DNA of 41,349 nucleotides from a virus. The position numbers and the translations under genes are program-made. Each line of letters starts with the position of its first letter. The stretch's first letter is position 1. Location: positions 1 to 41,349 of the IMG/VR virus record IMGVR_UViG_3300001473_000110. One strand, written 5' to 3'. This document shows positions 21,717 through 29,464 of the stretch, piece by piece. The notes under the pieces are model-generated. The model worked only from the letters and a program-made list of their open reading frames with translations. It ran no database searches and was not told the DNA's origin.

Positions 21717-22613
21717 ATGCTTTTGAATTCGACCAACCTGCGGACGCTCCGCACAACCTACAGCGCCGCCTTCCAACGCGGTCTGGGGCAATACGAGTCG
21801 CAGTATTCCCGGGTTGCGACCATGGTGCCGTCGACGACCGGTCAGAACGAATACGGCTGGCTCGGCAAACTGCCGAACGTCCGCGAATGGATCGGCGAGC
21901 GGGTCGTCCATGGCGTCGGCGCGCACGACTACACCATTAAAAACAAGAAGTTCGAACTGACGATCGGCGTCGACCGCGACGACATCGAGGACGACAACTA
22001 CGGCATCTATGCGCCGCTGTTTACCGAGATGGGCGAGTCTTCGGCGGCCCATCCGGATCAGCTGGTGTTCCCGATGCTGAACAACGGCTTCAACAGCCTT
22101 TGCTACGACGGGCAGTTCTTCTTCGATACGGACCACCCGGTCTTGGACAAGAACGGAAAGGAGACGTCGGTCGCCAATACCGACGGCGGCGTCGGCACCC
22201 CCTGGTTCCTGCTCGACGATACCCGGGCGTTGAAGCCTATTCTCTATCAGCAACGCAAAAGCTTCGAGTTCGTCGCGAAGGACAATCCCGACGATGACAA
22301 CGTCTTCGACAAAGCCGAGTTCAAGTACGGCGTCGATGGGCGGTCCAACGTGGGATACGGCTTCTGGCAGTTTGCCTGGGGGTCGCAGCAGACGTTGGAC
22401 AAAGCCGCCTACAAGAACGCCCGGGAATCGTTGATGGCCATGAAGGGCGATAACGGCCGCCCGCTTGGGATCCGGCCGCGGCTGCTCGTTGTGCCCCCCA
22501 GCCTGGAAGAGGTCGGCCTGGAGCTGCTGAACGCAGAACGCAATGCCGCCGGCGCCACCAACGTCTATCGCAACACGGCGGAACTGTTCGTGACGCCCTG
22601 GCTGACGATCTAA
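21717..22613 (+). CDS. T: Major capsid protein, Mu gpT family
   Basis: 298 aa, near the 305 of Mu gpT. Typical family blocks are visible: LRTLRTTYSAAFQRGLGQ, YGWLGKLPNVREWIGERVVH, FELTIGVDRDDIEDDNYGIY, and DGQFFFDTDHPV followed by NTDGG. The C-terminal part includes GIRPRLLVVPPSLEEVGLEL and ends in NVYRNTAELFVTPWL, all common in gpT. It forms the HK97-fold shell. A GGAGGGGC site precedes the ATG. Confidence 0.95.
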   Translation: MLLNSTNLRTLRTTYSAAFQRGLGQYESQYSRVATMVPSTTGQNEYGWLGKLPNVREWIGERVVHGVGAHDYTIKNKKFELTIGVDRDDIEDDNYGIYAPLFTEMGESSAAHPDQLVFPMLNNGFNSLCYDGQFFFDTDHPVLDKNGKETSVANTDGGVGTPWFLLDDTRALKPILYQQRKSFEFVAKDNPDDDNVFDKAEFKYGVDGRSNVGYGFWQFAWGSQQTLDKAAYKNARESLMAMKGDNGRPLGIRPRLLVVPPSLEEVGLELLNAERNAAGATNVYRNTAELFVTPWLTI

Positions 22614-22626
22614 GGAGGACACGTAC

Positions 22627-23160
22627 ATGTACAAGTTTCTCTTGGTTCGCGCGGTGGGGATCCCCTCGCGCCGGCGCAGCGGGATCAGTTTCACCGAAGT
22701 ACCGGTGCCGGTGCTGCGCGACACGCTGGACGAAGATCAGCTGAAGGCTATCCGCGACGACAGGTATCTGCAGCTGATCACCGACCCAGCCGCCTATGAA
22801 GAGGCGATCGAGCAGAACCCGCTCCTGGCCGACGACGGTCCGGAGTTATCGGTGACGAGCACCGATCCCGCCACGGAACCGCAAACCACCCCGCCGGCCG
22901 ACCCGGCCGCCCCAGGCGGCTCCCCCGGCCCGTGGGAGGACATGTTCGACACGCCGATCGGCAAGGCGATCCGCTCACTGGATCCGAAGACCGAGGGACA
23001 TTTCACGAAGGGCGGACTGCCGGAGCTGTCGGCCATTCAGAAATGGCTGGATGACAACAAGGTCGAGGAACAAGTCACCGCGGCCAAGCGCGACGCCGTC
23101 TGGCAGGCGCTGCAGGAGTACGAAGCCTGGCAGAAGGCACAAGAGACTGAAGCGGGATAG
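22627..23160 (+). CDS. Mu gp35-like head protein (HI1506-type N-terminus)
   Basis: 177 aa after an AAGGAGGACACGTAC ribosome site. The N-terminal 60 residues follow the FluMu gp35/HI1506 pattern (ISFTEVPVPVLRDTLDEDQL and LKAIRDDRYLQL). A low-complexity Pro/Thr/Ala linker (about 80-100) leads to a second helical domain with IGKAIRSLDPKTEGHFTKGG followed by LPELSAIQKWL, also common in this family. Role in head assembly is not defined. The gene's last ten bases, including its TAG stop, are also the 5' end of the tRNA. Confidence 0.8.
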   Translation: MYKFLLVRAVGIPSRRRSGISFTEVPVPVLRDTLDEDQLKAIRDDRYLQLITDPAAYEEAIEQNPLLADDGPELSVTSTDPATEPQTTPPADPAAPGGSPGPWEDMFDTPIGKAIRSLDPKTEGHFTKGGLPELSAIQKWLDDNKVEEQVTAAKRDAVWQALQEYEAWQKAQETEAG

Positions 23161-23226
23161 GGCAGCGGTCAGCCCGGCTGGCTCATAACCAGCAGGTCGG
23201 GGGTTCGAATCCTCCTCCCGCAACCA
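23151..23226 (+). tRNA. tRNA-Met (anticodon CAU) with A1:A72 mismatch
   Basis: A full 76-nt cloverleaf with encoded CCA. Acceptor GCGGGA (23152-23157) pairs with TCCCGC (23216-23221), but the outer position is A23151 against A23222. D stem GGGC/GCCC (23160-63/23172-75); anticodon stem GCTGG/CCAGC with loop CTCATAA (anticodon 23184-23186); variable AGGTC; T stem GGGGG/CCTCC with loop TTCGAAT; discriminator A. The missing 1:72 pair is a hallmark of bacterial initiator tRNA, but the three G:C pairs next to the anticodon loop are only partly present (T:A, G:C, G:C), so elongator, initiator-like and Ile2 (lysidine) identities all remain possible. It sits inside the head gene cluster. Confidence 0.9.
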
Positions 23227-23414
23227 ATCCGCCGCGCCGCATCCATGAGCCTGACCGGCGCGGCGGATAGAGATGCACCGCAGAGAGCGGGCGAAAGCCC
23301 GGCGGCTTCGGTTGCCGGAAGGAAGGATGGAAGGGCCTGGTCCGACTGTCCGGAGCCCACAAAAAAAGTCCCCCCGCCCGCGCGACCAGGCCGCAAAGGC
23401 GGGGGGCGCTACGT
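23227..23414 (+). ncRNA. Structured noncoding segment downstream of tRNA
   Basis: One base after the CCA, 12 bases (23227-23238) pair perfectly with 23257-23268 (18-nt loop). Then come CGGGC-GAAA-GCCCG (23288-23301, GNRA loop) and an overlapping alternative CCGGCGGC-TTCG-GTTGCCGG (23299-23318, UUCG loop, two G:U pairs). Finally GGCCTGGTC (23334-23342) matches GACCAGGCC (23384-23392), while CCCCCCGCC (23370-23378) matches GGCGGGGGG (23398-23406): interleaved, so either a pseudoknot or two exclusive hairpins. No gene with a ribosome site is visible here. Whether it is a separate RNA, a tRNA-processing or an mRNA control element is unknown. Confidence 0.55.
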
Positions 23415-23426
23415 TAGGAGCGAGGA

Positions 23427-23852
23427 GTGCCCTACACGACGCAACAGGATCTGGTTGACCGCTATGGCGAGGAAGAACTGATCGACCTGACCGACCGGGC
23501 CAAGCCGCCGATCGGCGCGATCGACACGGCCGTCCTGGATGCGAAGATCGCCGACGCCGACAATCTGATCGACAGCTATCTGGCCCGCCGCTACGTCCTG
23601 CCGGTGTCCGAGACGCCGCTGGTCCTGACGCGGATCGCGGCCGCCATCGTCCGCTACTACCTCTACACCGACGCACCGACCGAACAGATCCGCGACGACT
23701 ACAACGACGCGATGAAGTTCCTGGGCCAGGTTGCGTCGGGCAAGGTCGACCTGCCACTGCCGACCGGCGCGGATCCCGAAGGCGATTCCACCGGCGCCGT
23801 CCTGGACGGGCCCGGGCGGATCTTCGACGCCGACTCCCTGCAGGGCTTCTGA
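23427..23852 (+). CDS. Mu gp36-like head completion protein (DUF1320)
   Basis: 141 aa starting at GTG with AGGAG (23416-23420) upstream. DUF1320 features: TTQQDLVDRYGEEELIDLTD, DAKIADADNLIDSYLARRYV and LTRIAAAIVRYYLY, ending in a short loop region. Members bind at the head-tail junction, as gp36 of Mu. Note that the start codon lies just beyond the structured RNA segment, so that structure forms the immediate upstream context of this gene's translation. Confidence 0.9.
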   Translation: MPYTTQQDLVDRYGEEELIDLTDRAKPPIGAIDTAVLDAKIADADNLIDSYLARRYVLPVSETPLVLTRIAAAIVRYYLYTDAPTEQIRDDYNDAMKFLGQVASGKVDLPLPTGADPEGDSTGAVLDGPGRIFDADSLQGF

Positions 23853-23853
23853 C

Positions 23854-24363
23854 ATGGCGGGCGTGACGTTCCGGATCGACATCGATGACGCGGCCGTGCG
23901 CGACGGCCTGCGGGATCTGCGCGCGGCCGCCGCCGACCTGACGCCGGCGATGACCGAGATCGGCGTCGCCATGGTCGCCAACACCCTGTTCCGGTTCGAG
24001 GACGAGGAAGCGCCCGACGGCACGCCCTGGCAGGCTTCCATCCGCGCTATCGCCACCGGCGGCAAGACGCTGACCGACCGCGGGCATCTGCGCGACTCCA
24101 TCACCTTCCGCGCCGAACCAGACGCGGTCACGGTTGGCAGCAACGTGCGCTACGCACGGATCCACCAGCAGGGAGGCACCATTCAGGCCAAGACGGCGCG
24201 CGGGCTGATCTTCCGCCTGCCCGCCGGCGCCGGCGCCAACAAGCCGGAATTCCGGCGCAAGCAATCGGTCACTCTGCCCGCCCGTCCCTACCTCGGCGTC
24301 AGCGCCGCGGATCAGGAAGACATCACCGACGCCCTGCGCCGGCATCTGGAGGGCTTGGAATGA
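23854..24363 (+). CDS. G: Virion morphogenesis protein, Mu gpG family
   Basis: 169 aa of the phage virion morphogenesis (tail completion) family. Supporting blocks: FEDEEAPDGTPWQASIRAIA, KTLTDRGHLRDSITFRAEPD and VRYARIHQQGGTI, ending PARPYLGVSAADQEDI. The order differs from Mu, where G lies between F and I; here it follows gp36. It joins heads and tails. One base separates it from the gp36-like stop, and its stop overlaps the next ATG. Confidence 0.9.
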   Translation: MAGVTFRIDIDDAAVRDGLRDLRAAAADLTPAMTEIGVAMVANTLFRFEDEEAPDGTPWQASIRAIATGGKTLTDRGHLRDSITFRAEPDAVTVGSNVRYARIHQQGGTIQAKTARGLIFRLPAGAGANKPEFRRKQSVTLPARPYLGVSAADQEDITDALRRHLEGLE

Positions 24364-24776
24364 TCCTCCCGACCATCGCCCGTCTGCAGCAAGAGGTCGA
24401 TTACTTCTACACAATTGAGGGCGCGATCGAACTGTCCGCCATCACGGACACGCCGCAGAGGCCCGCTGCCTTCGTCGTGCCGATGATCGACACCGCGCAA
24501 CGCTCGGGCACCGGGACGCAAGTCGTCCGCCAGCTGGTCGCGGAGACGATCGGGGTGGTGATGATGATCCGCTCGCGCAACGACAAGTACGGCGGTCGGC
24601 AGCTGGACCTGGTCAACACGGTCCGCGCCGATGTCCAGACAGCTCTGCTCGGCTGGCAACCCAGCCCCAACCATGAGCCGTTCGAATTTGACCGCGGCCG
24701 TCTGCAGGACTGGAAGGACGGCGTTGTTATGTGGCTCGACCAGTACCGCACAGAGAAACAGATCCGCTCGACTTAG
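24360..24776 (+). CDS. Mu gp37-like tail terminator (DUF1834/Gp37-type)
   Basis: 138 aa with alternating helix and strand, typical of tail terminators: PTIARLQQEVDYFYTIEGAI, PAAFVVPMIDTAQRSG, VVMMIRSRNDKYGGRQLDLV and NTVRADVQTALLGW. It should cap the tail tube and link it to the head. Its place between gpG and the tail tube gene matches gp37 of Mu. ATGA overlap with gpG. Confidence 0.78.
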   Translation: MILPTIARLQQEVDYFYTIEGAIELSAITDTPQRPAAFVVPMIDTAQRSGTGTQVVRQLVAETIGVVMMIRSRNDKYGGRQLDLVNTVRADVQTALLGWQPSPNHEPFEFDRGRLQDWKDGVVMWLDQYRTEKQIRST

Positions 24777-24785
24777 GAGGAAATC

Positions 24786-24920
24786 ATGGCCGAAGGCGGC
24801 AAGTACATCCGCGACAAGAAGGGCGGCCCGCGCAAGCTGGTCGAACGCACCAAGCCGAAACCCCGCAAGGAGGCGGCAAAGGCTGAGGCGGAACCGAAGG
24901 ACGAAGGGAAAGCCAAATGA
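24786..24920 (+). CDS. 44-aa basic protein before tail tube gene
   Basis: A small frame with a very good TAGGAGGAAATC site. The product is highly charged, with a basic first half (YIRDKKGGPRKLVERTKPKP) and an alternating Lys/Ala/Glu second half, probably unstructured or helical. Its stop overlaps the tail tube ATG (ATGA at 24917-24920). Mu and relatives have a very short gene (DUF2635, gp38) at this place, but I cannot align the sequences. Likely real on ribosome site and coupling. Confidence 0.6.
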   Translation: MAEGGKYIRDKKGGPRKLVERTKPKPRKEAAKAEAEPKDEGKAK

Positions 24921-25840
24921 AGTTCAACAAACGCGCGGTCGCCATGAAGATCGAGCCTGTCTACGGGACCGACTCCGTTCCGACGGCCGCGGCAAACGCC
25001 CTGCTGCTGTCGAACGTTAACATCACGCCGATGCCGGGCGACAGCATCGAGCGTAATCTGGTCGGCCGGTCGATCGGCCAGCAGGCGCAGATCCTGGTTG
25101 GTACCCATGTTGTGCTGGAAGGGTCGATCGAACTGGCGGGATCGGGCGCCGCCGGCACCGCGCCCGCCTGGGGGCCGGCGCTGCGGGCCTGCGGCTTCTC
25201 CGAGACGGTCACGGTGGCGACCGACACGGTCTACGCGCCGGTCTCCGATAACGAGGAATCCGTTTCGATCTATTTCAACATCGATGGTCAGCGGCATGTG
25301 ATGCTCGGGTGCCGCGGATCGTTGTCGCTACAGATCCCGGGCCGCGGCATCCCGACCATCCGCTGCCGGTTCACCGGCCTGTTCCAGGTGCCGACCGCGG
25401 TCGCCTATCCGACCAGCGACTTCACCGCCTTTCGGAAACCGCTGGCGATCACCAACGCCAACACACCGACATTCACCCTGCACGGCCATGCGGGCGTGTT
25501 GCACAACTTGGCCATCGATCAGAGCAACACCGTCGTGCATCGGGATTTCGTGAACGAGGAGTCGGTCATCATCACCGACCGCGGCATGAACGGCACCGTG
25601 ACGATCGACGATCCTCGGGTCGATGTGAAGGACTTCTACACGGCCGCGAAGGATGAAACGCTGGGGGTGATGCAGCTGGTCCACGGAACGGTGGCCGGTA
25701 ACGTCATCCAGATCGATGCGCCGCAGGTACAGGTCGGCCGGCCGACCGTTGGCGACGCCGACCGCCAGGCCACCATGACCCTGCCGCTGGGCCTGGTTCC
25801 GACCGCCGGCGACGACGAACTCACCATCACTGTCCGTTAG
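24917..25840 (+). CDS. Major tail tube protein, siphovirus type
   Basis: 307 aa. The start VYGTDSVPTAAANALLLSNV and the following ERNLVGRSIGQQAQI, then LEGSIELAGSGAAGTAPAWG and PALRACGFSETV are typical for tail tube proteins of lambda-like and B3-like phages. The last 100 residues form a beta-rich second domain (LHGHAGVLHNLAIDQS onward). There is no contractile sheath gene beside it, which fixes the tail as flexible and non-contractile. ATGA overlap with the preceding small gene. Confidence 0.85.
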   Translation: MKFNKRAVAMKIEPVYGTDSVPTAAANALLLSNVNITPMPGDSIERNLVGRSIGQQAQILVGTHVVLEGSIELAGSGAAGTAPAWGPALRACGFSETVTVATDTVYAPVSDNEESVSIYFNIDGQRHVMLGCRGSLSLQIPGRGIPTIRCRFTGLFQVPTAVAYPTSDFTAFRKPLAITNANTPTFTLHGHAGVLHNLAIDQSNTVVHRDFVNEESVIITDRGMNGTVTIDDPRVDVKDFYTAAKDETLGVMQLVHGTVAGNVIQIDAPQVQVGRPTVGDADRQATMTLPLGLVPTAGDDELTITVR

Positions 25841-25850
25841 GAGACGCCGC

Positions 25851-26198
25851 ATGTTTCAGATCCCTGAGCTGCACGAATTCACCTGGCCGGTCACGGTCCG
25901 CAAGCCGGTCGACGGCGGAAACTTCGAGAGCGAGACCTTCACCGGCCGCTTCAAGATCATCGAGCAGAGCCGCGCGGACCAGCTGGTCACCGACGGCGCG
26001 GCCGAAGAGTTCTTCATCGGCTGGGGCGAGGATGTCGCCGGCGCCGATGGGAAGCCGCTTCCGGTGACGGAGGCGAACAAGGCCCTGCTGCTCAACATCC
26101 CCTACGTGAAGCGCGCCGTCCATGAAGCCTACCTGGAAGCCGTCGTCATCGGGAAGGGACCGGAAAAAAACTCCAGGACGCGGCGCGGGCGTGGATAG
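25851..26198 (+). CDS. Tail assembly chaperone, short form (G-like)
   Basis: 115 aa in the 0 frame, preceded by TAGGAGACG. It shows FTWPVTVRKPVDGGNFESET, FKIIEQSRADQL and EAYLEAVVIGKG, the pattern of tail assembly chaperones located between tube and tape measure. The last nine residues after the slippery site are basic and look like read-out of a hidden frame (SRTRRGRG), as expected when only part of ribosomes shift. The short form coats the tape measure during tail assembly. Confidence 0.85.
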   Translation: MFQIPELHEFTWPVTVRKPVDGGNFESETFTGRFKIIEQSRADQLVTDGAAEEFFIGWGEDVAGADGKPLPVTEANKALLLNIPYVKRAVHEAYLEAVVIGKGPEKNSRTRRGRG

Positions 26199-26521
26199 CC
26201 CGGCGGCCGCGCGGCGGAGACGACCAGGTCGCCGAGGACTTGGCCGCGCTGGGTGCTGACGAAGAGACGATTGAACAATGGCGGGACCGGCCGGAAGAGA
26301 CCGAGGAAGAGATCACGCTGTGGCCGGAGAACGTCCCGGCCGTTCGTTTGTTTCTGGCGCTCGGCACCCAATGGCGCGGCAGCGGCCTGGGCGGTGCCGG
26401 CTTGGACTACGCGGCGATACCGCCGACCGCGGCCATGATGGAGATCCCGATGTCGCCGGCGCTGTTCGACAAGCTGCAGATCATGGAAGCCACCGTGCGG
26501 AAGGAGCTGCGCCGTGAGTGA
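25851..26521 (+). CDS. Tail assembly chaperone, -1 frameshift fusion (G-T-like)
   Basis: Reading the 0 frame to 26171 and then the -1 frame from 26171 to the stop at 26519-26521 gives 223 aa: 107 residues of the short form plus 116 new ones. The added part begins LQDAARAWIARRPRGGDDQV and includes EETEEEITLWPENVPAVRLF then LALGTQW, a pattern of the DUF1799-type tail chaperone T. The -1 frame has no stop before 26519, and its own first ATG is late (26240), so fusion is the natural expression route. It ends inside the tape measure start region (GTG at 26514). Confidence 0.82.
26165..26171 (+). promoter_or_regulatory. Slippery heptamer A AAA AAC, programmed -1 frameshift site
   Basis: In the 0 frame the codons are GAA AAA AAC, giving the canonical X XXY YYZ heptamer A AAA AAC. 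A ribosome-site-like GGGAAGGGA (26151-26159) lies just upstream, and a hairpin CGGGC/GCCCG (26186-26190, 26198-26202) lies 14 bases downstream; both are typical stimulators. Confidence 0.85.
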
Positions 26522-28832
26522 CATGGAATTCGGCGTCCGCATCACGGCCGACAGCACCGGCCTGGTTGGGGCGGTGCAGGTTTCTGAAAACGCGGTCCAG
26601 CAGCTGGGCGCGCAAACCGCTGCGTCAGGCGCGTCGGCACAGCGGGCGAATGTTAGTTTCAACGAGCTGCGCGCCTCGATCGAGCGTCTCGCCAGCATGT
26701 CCGACCTGGCGGCGCGGCGCGCCACCCTGCTGAAACAGGCCCAGGACAGGGCATCCGTTTCCTCCAGCGGCCTGGCGCGCGCGGCGGTTCAGAACGTGCG
26801 GGTCAGTCGGCAGATGCAGCTTGGGCTGCAGCAGGCGGGTTTCCAGGTCGCCGACTTTGCCGTCCAAGTCGGCGCCGGGCAGAGTGCGATCCTCGCCTTC
26901 ACCCAGCAGGGGACGCAGCTGCTGCAATTCTTCGGGCCGTGGGGGTCGATCCTCGGCGCGGCCGGCGCCGTGTTGGGCGCGCTGGCCATCGGGTTCATGG
27001 CTGCCGGCGAGTCGGCGGACGAGGCCGCGGACCAGGTCGAAAGCTTCGGCGATGTGATCGAGGATCTGGAGAAGCGGATCCGCAGCGCCAACCAGGCGCG
27101 GCTCGATATCTCCGGTCAGATCCTGGCGATCGGCGCCGCCGACATCGATCGTTTGAAGCAAGACCTGTCTGAGCTGGAGGCGCAACGCGAACGGTTTATC
27201 GAACAGAGCGACCCCTTTACCGTCCGGACGGACCAGGACGACGACTTCGGCGCTGAATTTGCGGCGCGCCGGCGCCGTGTCTTGGAACAGGCCGCCCAAC
27301 AGACGCCGGAGATCGTGGAACTGGACGGCCAGATCGCCCAGCTGCGCGACACCATCACCACGCTGCAGCTGGAAGAGACCACGAACGCCTTTCAGGATCT
27401 GACCGGTGAGCTGGATCCCGCGACGGCCGCCTGGCGCCGCTACGAGGAGCAGCTGGGGCTGATCAATCTGGCGGTTGAACGTGGGGTCGACGGCGCGGCC
27501 GCGTTGGAGGATCAGCTGCGCGCGGCCGCCCGCGCCGATCTGGACGCCAGCCTGGAGCGCCTGAACAGCCAGGACCGGGAGAGCGACCGGCGGACCGATC
27601 CCTTCGCCCGCGCGGTGAATTCGCTGGAGGACCGGACCCGCCTGTTGACCGCCCAGGCCGATGCCTTTTCGGAAGGCGCGGACGCGCTGGAGAAGCTGCG
27701 CGTCGAAACACAGCTGCTGACGGCCGCGCAGGCCGCCGGTATTCCCATCACCGAGGATCTGCGGACCGAGATCGCCCTGCAGGCCGAAGGCTATGTCCGC
27801 GCCAGCGCCCGGCTGAAGGAGCTGCAGGAAGCGGAGAAACAGCTGCAGCGCGAGGCCCAACTTACCGCCCGCCGGCACGACGCGGCCGTCGCCGACATCG
27901 AGCGTCAGCTGCTCGGCATCCTGCCGCCTTACGAAGCGGCGGTTTTGGCGGCCGAAAGATGGCGCGAAGAAGCACTTGAGAACCTGGACGAGACGGCGGC
28001 CGGCTACGAGGAGTTCGCGGCCGATGTGGAGCGGATCTTTCAGGAGCGCCTGAAGGATGCGCAGGAAGAACATCTGCGATCGTCCCGGGAATGGTCCGAC
28101 GGCGCCCGGCGCGCGCTGCGCGATTACGCCGACGAGGCGACCGACGCGGCCGCCAATGTCGAGAACGCGATCACCTCCGGCCTGCAGACAATGGAAGACG
28201 CGCTGGTCGACTTCGTCACGACCGGGAAGCTGAACTTCAAGGATCTGGTCGACTCGATCCTGCAGGATCTGGCGCGGCTCTTCATCCGTCAGAACGTGAC
28301 CGGCCCGCTGGCCCAGGCGCTGGGCGGAGCATTCGGCGGCGCGGGCGGCGACGGTGGGATCGGCAGCCCGGTCGACGTCCGCGACTTGCTGCCCGAGTTG
28401 GGCGGCTTCGGCGAATTCCCGTCTTTCGATGGCGGCGGTATCTTCGGCGAGACAGCGCGGCCGACCCAGCGGCTGCCGCTCTCCATGCTGGCCGGCGCGC
28501 CCAGTTTCGGCGGCGGCGGCATCTTCGACCCAGATGCGGGACCGGCCATCCTGCACCGGAAAGAGGGCGTCTTCACGCCCCAGCAGATGGACAATGCCGA
28601 CCACTTGATCCGGGCGGTGATGAACCAGCGGCGCGGCACCGTCATCTCCGACGGCGCGATCCGGAACTCGAATTACTACGACTTCCGGAATGCCGACGCC
28701 TCGACCGTCGCCCAGCTGCGGGCCGAGGCCGAGCGCATCGAGAACGAGGCGGTTTCCAAGTCGATCGCGGCCATCCGTGGCCTCGTCCTTGAGGGCGGTG
28801 ACTACAGTAAAGACATGACGCGGGGGATCTGA
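26514..28832 (+). CDS. Tail tape measure protein
   Basis: 772 aa, the length measure of the tail. N-terminal VRITADSTGLVGAVQVSENA is the usual start. A hydrophobic segment (residues about 138-164, FFGPWGSILGAAGAVLGALA) fits a membrane-piercing part. Long helical repeats follow (about 165-560), and the C-terminal VTTGKLNFKDLVDSILQDLA, with LFIRQNVTGPLAQALG, is the lambda-H-type C-terminal domain. A glycine-rich tail region comes before the end. It starts at GTG within the chaperone stop region, so translation is coupled. By the usual 1.5 Angstrom per residue rule the tail would be roughly 110-120 nm. Confidence 0.93.
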   Translation: MSDMEFGVRITADSTGLVGAVQVSENAVQQLGAQTAASGASAQRANVSFNELRASIERLASMSDLAARRATLLKQAQDRASVSSSGLARAAVQNVRVSRQMQLGLQQAGFQVADFAVQVGAGQSAILAFTQQGTQLLQFFGPWGSILGAAGAVLGALAIGFMAAGESADEAADQVESFGDVIEDLEKRIRSANQARLDISGQILAIGAADIDRLKQDLSELEAQRERFIEQSDPFTVRTDQDDDFGAEFAARRRRVLEQAAQQTPEIVELDGQIAQLRDTITTLQLEETTNAFQDLTGELDPATAAWRRYEEQLGLINLAVERGVDGAAALEDQLRAAARADLDASLERLNSQDRESDRRTDPFARAVNSLEDRTRLLTAQADAFSEGADALEKLRVETQLLTAAQAAGIPITEDLRTEIALQAEGYVRASARLKELQEAEKQLQREAQLTARRHDAAVADIERQLLGILPPYEAAVLAAERWREEALENLDETAAGYEEFAADVERIFQERLKDAQEEHLRSSREWSDGARRALRDYADEATDAAANVENAITSGLQTMEDALVDFVTTGKLNFKDLVDSILQDLARLFIRQNVTGPLAQALGGAFGGAGGDGGIGSPVDVRDLLPELGGFGEFPSFDGGGIFGETARPTQRLPLSMLAGAPSFGGGGIFDPDAGPAILHRKEGVFTPQQMDNADHLIRAVMNQRRGTVISDGAIRNSNYYDFRNADASTVAQLRAEAERIENEAVSKSIAAIRGLVLEGGDYSKDMTRGI

Positions 28833-29464
28833 TGGCACCGCTTCCCTTTCCCACGGTCAACGGCGCGGAGATCGGCCTGTCCCAGGTCAGCTTCCACCTG
28901 CTCAACCAGACCGACCATTTCCCCAGTCCGCTGAACCAGGCGGAGCGGGTGCGGGCCGGCGTCAATCCGCGTTGGACCGGCACCCTGACGACTCAGGATC
29001 TGAAAGAGGTGGAGTGGCGGGCCTGGACCGCCTTCCTGGCCGAGCTGGAAGGCGCCGCCGGTCGCTTCCTCTATTCGCCCCGGCACGCACCGCGGCCGCG
29101 CGGCGGCATCCAGGGAGCGCCGACCGTCGCCGGCGCCGCGCAGACCGGCCGCCAGCTGACGACAGCCGGCTGGAACCCGAATGTCACGGTCCTGCAGCGC
29201 GGCGATTTCTTCTCCTTCGCCTCCGGCGATGTGCACGAGCTGAAGATCGTCACGTCCGACGCCGCCAGCGACGGTGCCGGCGCGGCCACCGTGAAGTTCG
29301 GGCCGCCGATCCGCCGCGCGCCCGCCGACGGCGCGGTGCTGACGATCGACAAGCCGCTGACCGTGATGCGCCTGGTTGACGACCGCCAGGGCGAGACGCG
29401 CTTCCGGCACAGAAGGGTCATCGCTGAAACGGTCAGCATCACCGTGTTGGAGAGTTTTCTGTGA
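28832..29464 (+). CDS. Distal tail protein, unknown family
   Basis: 210 aa directly after the tape measure (start shares a base with its stop). It is beta-rich with GRFLYSPRHAPRPRGG in the middle and a repeat-free C-terminal half (KIVTSDAASDGAGAATVKFG). Its size and position match lambda M/L or Dit-type proteins that form the ring below the tube. I cannot name the family with confidence. Overlaps the next GTG by four bases. Confidence 0.6.
   Translation: MAPLPFPTVNGAEIGLSQVSFHLLNQTDHFPSPLNQAERVRAGVNPRWTGTLTTQDLKEVEWRAWTAFLAELEGAAGRFLYSPRHAPRPRGGIQGAPTVAGAAQTGRQLTTAGWNPNVTVLQRGDFFSFASGDVHELKIVTSDAASDGAGAATVKFGPPIRRAPADGAVLTIDKPLTVMRLVDDRQGETRFRHRRVIAETVSITVLESFL

Noticed and set aside
23245-23481. 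Open frame running from the post-tRNA stem-loop into the gp36-like gene
   Set aside because: It lies in another frame, lacks a ribosome site, and its first part is the structured RNA region.
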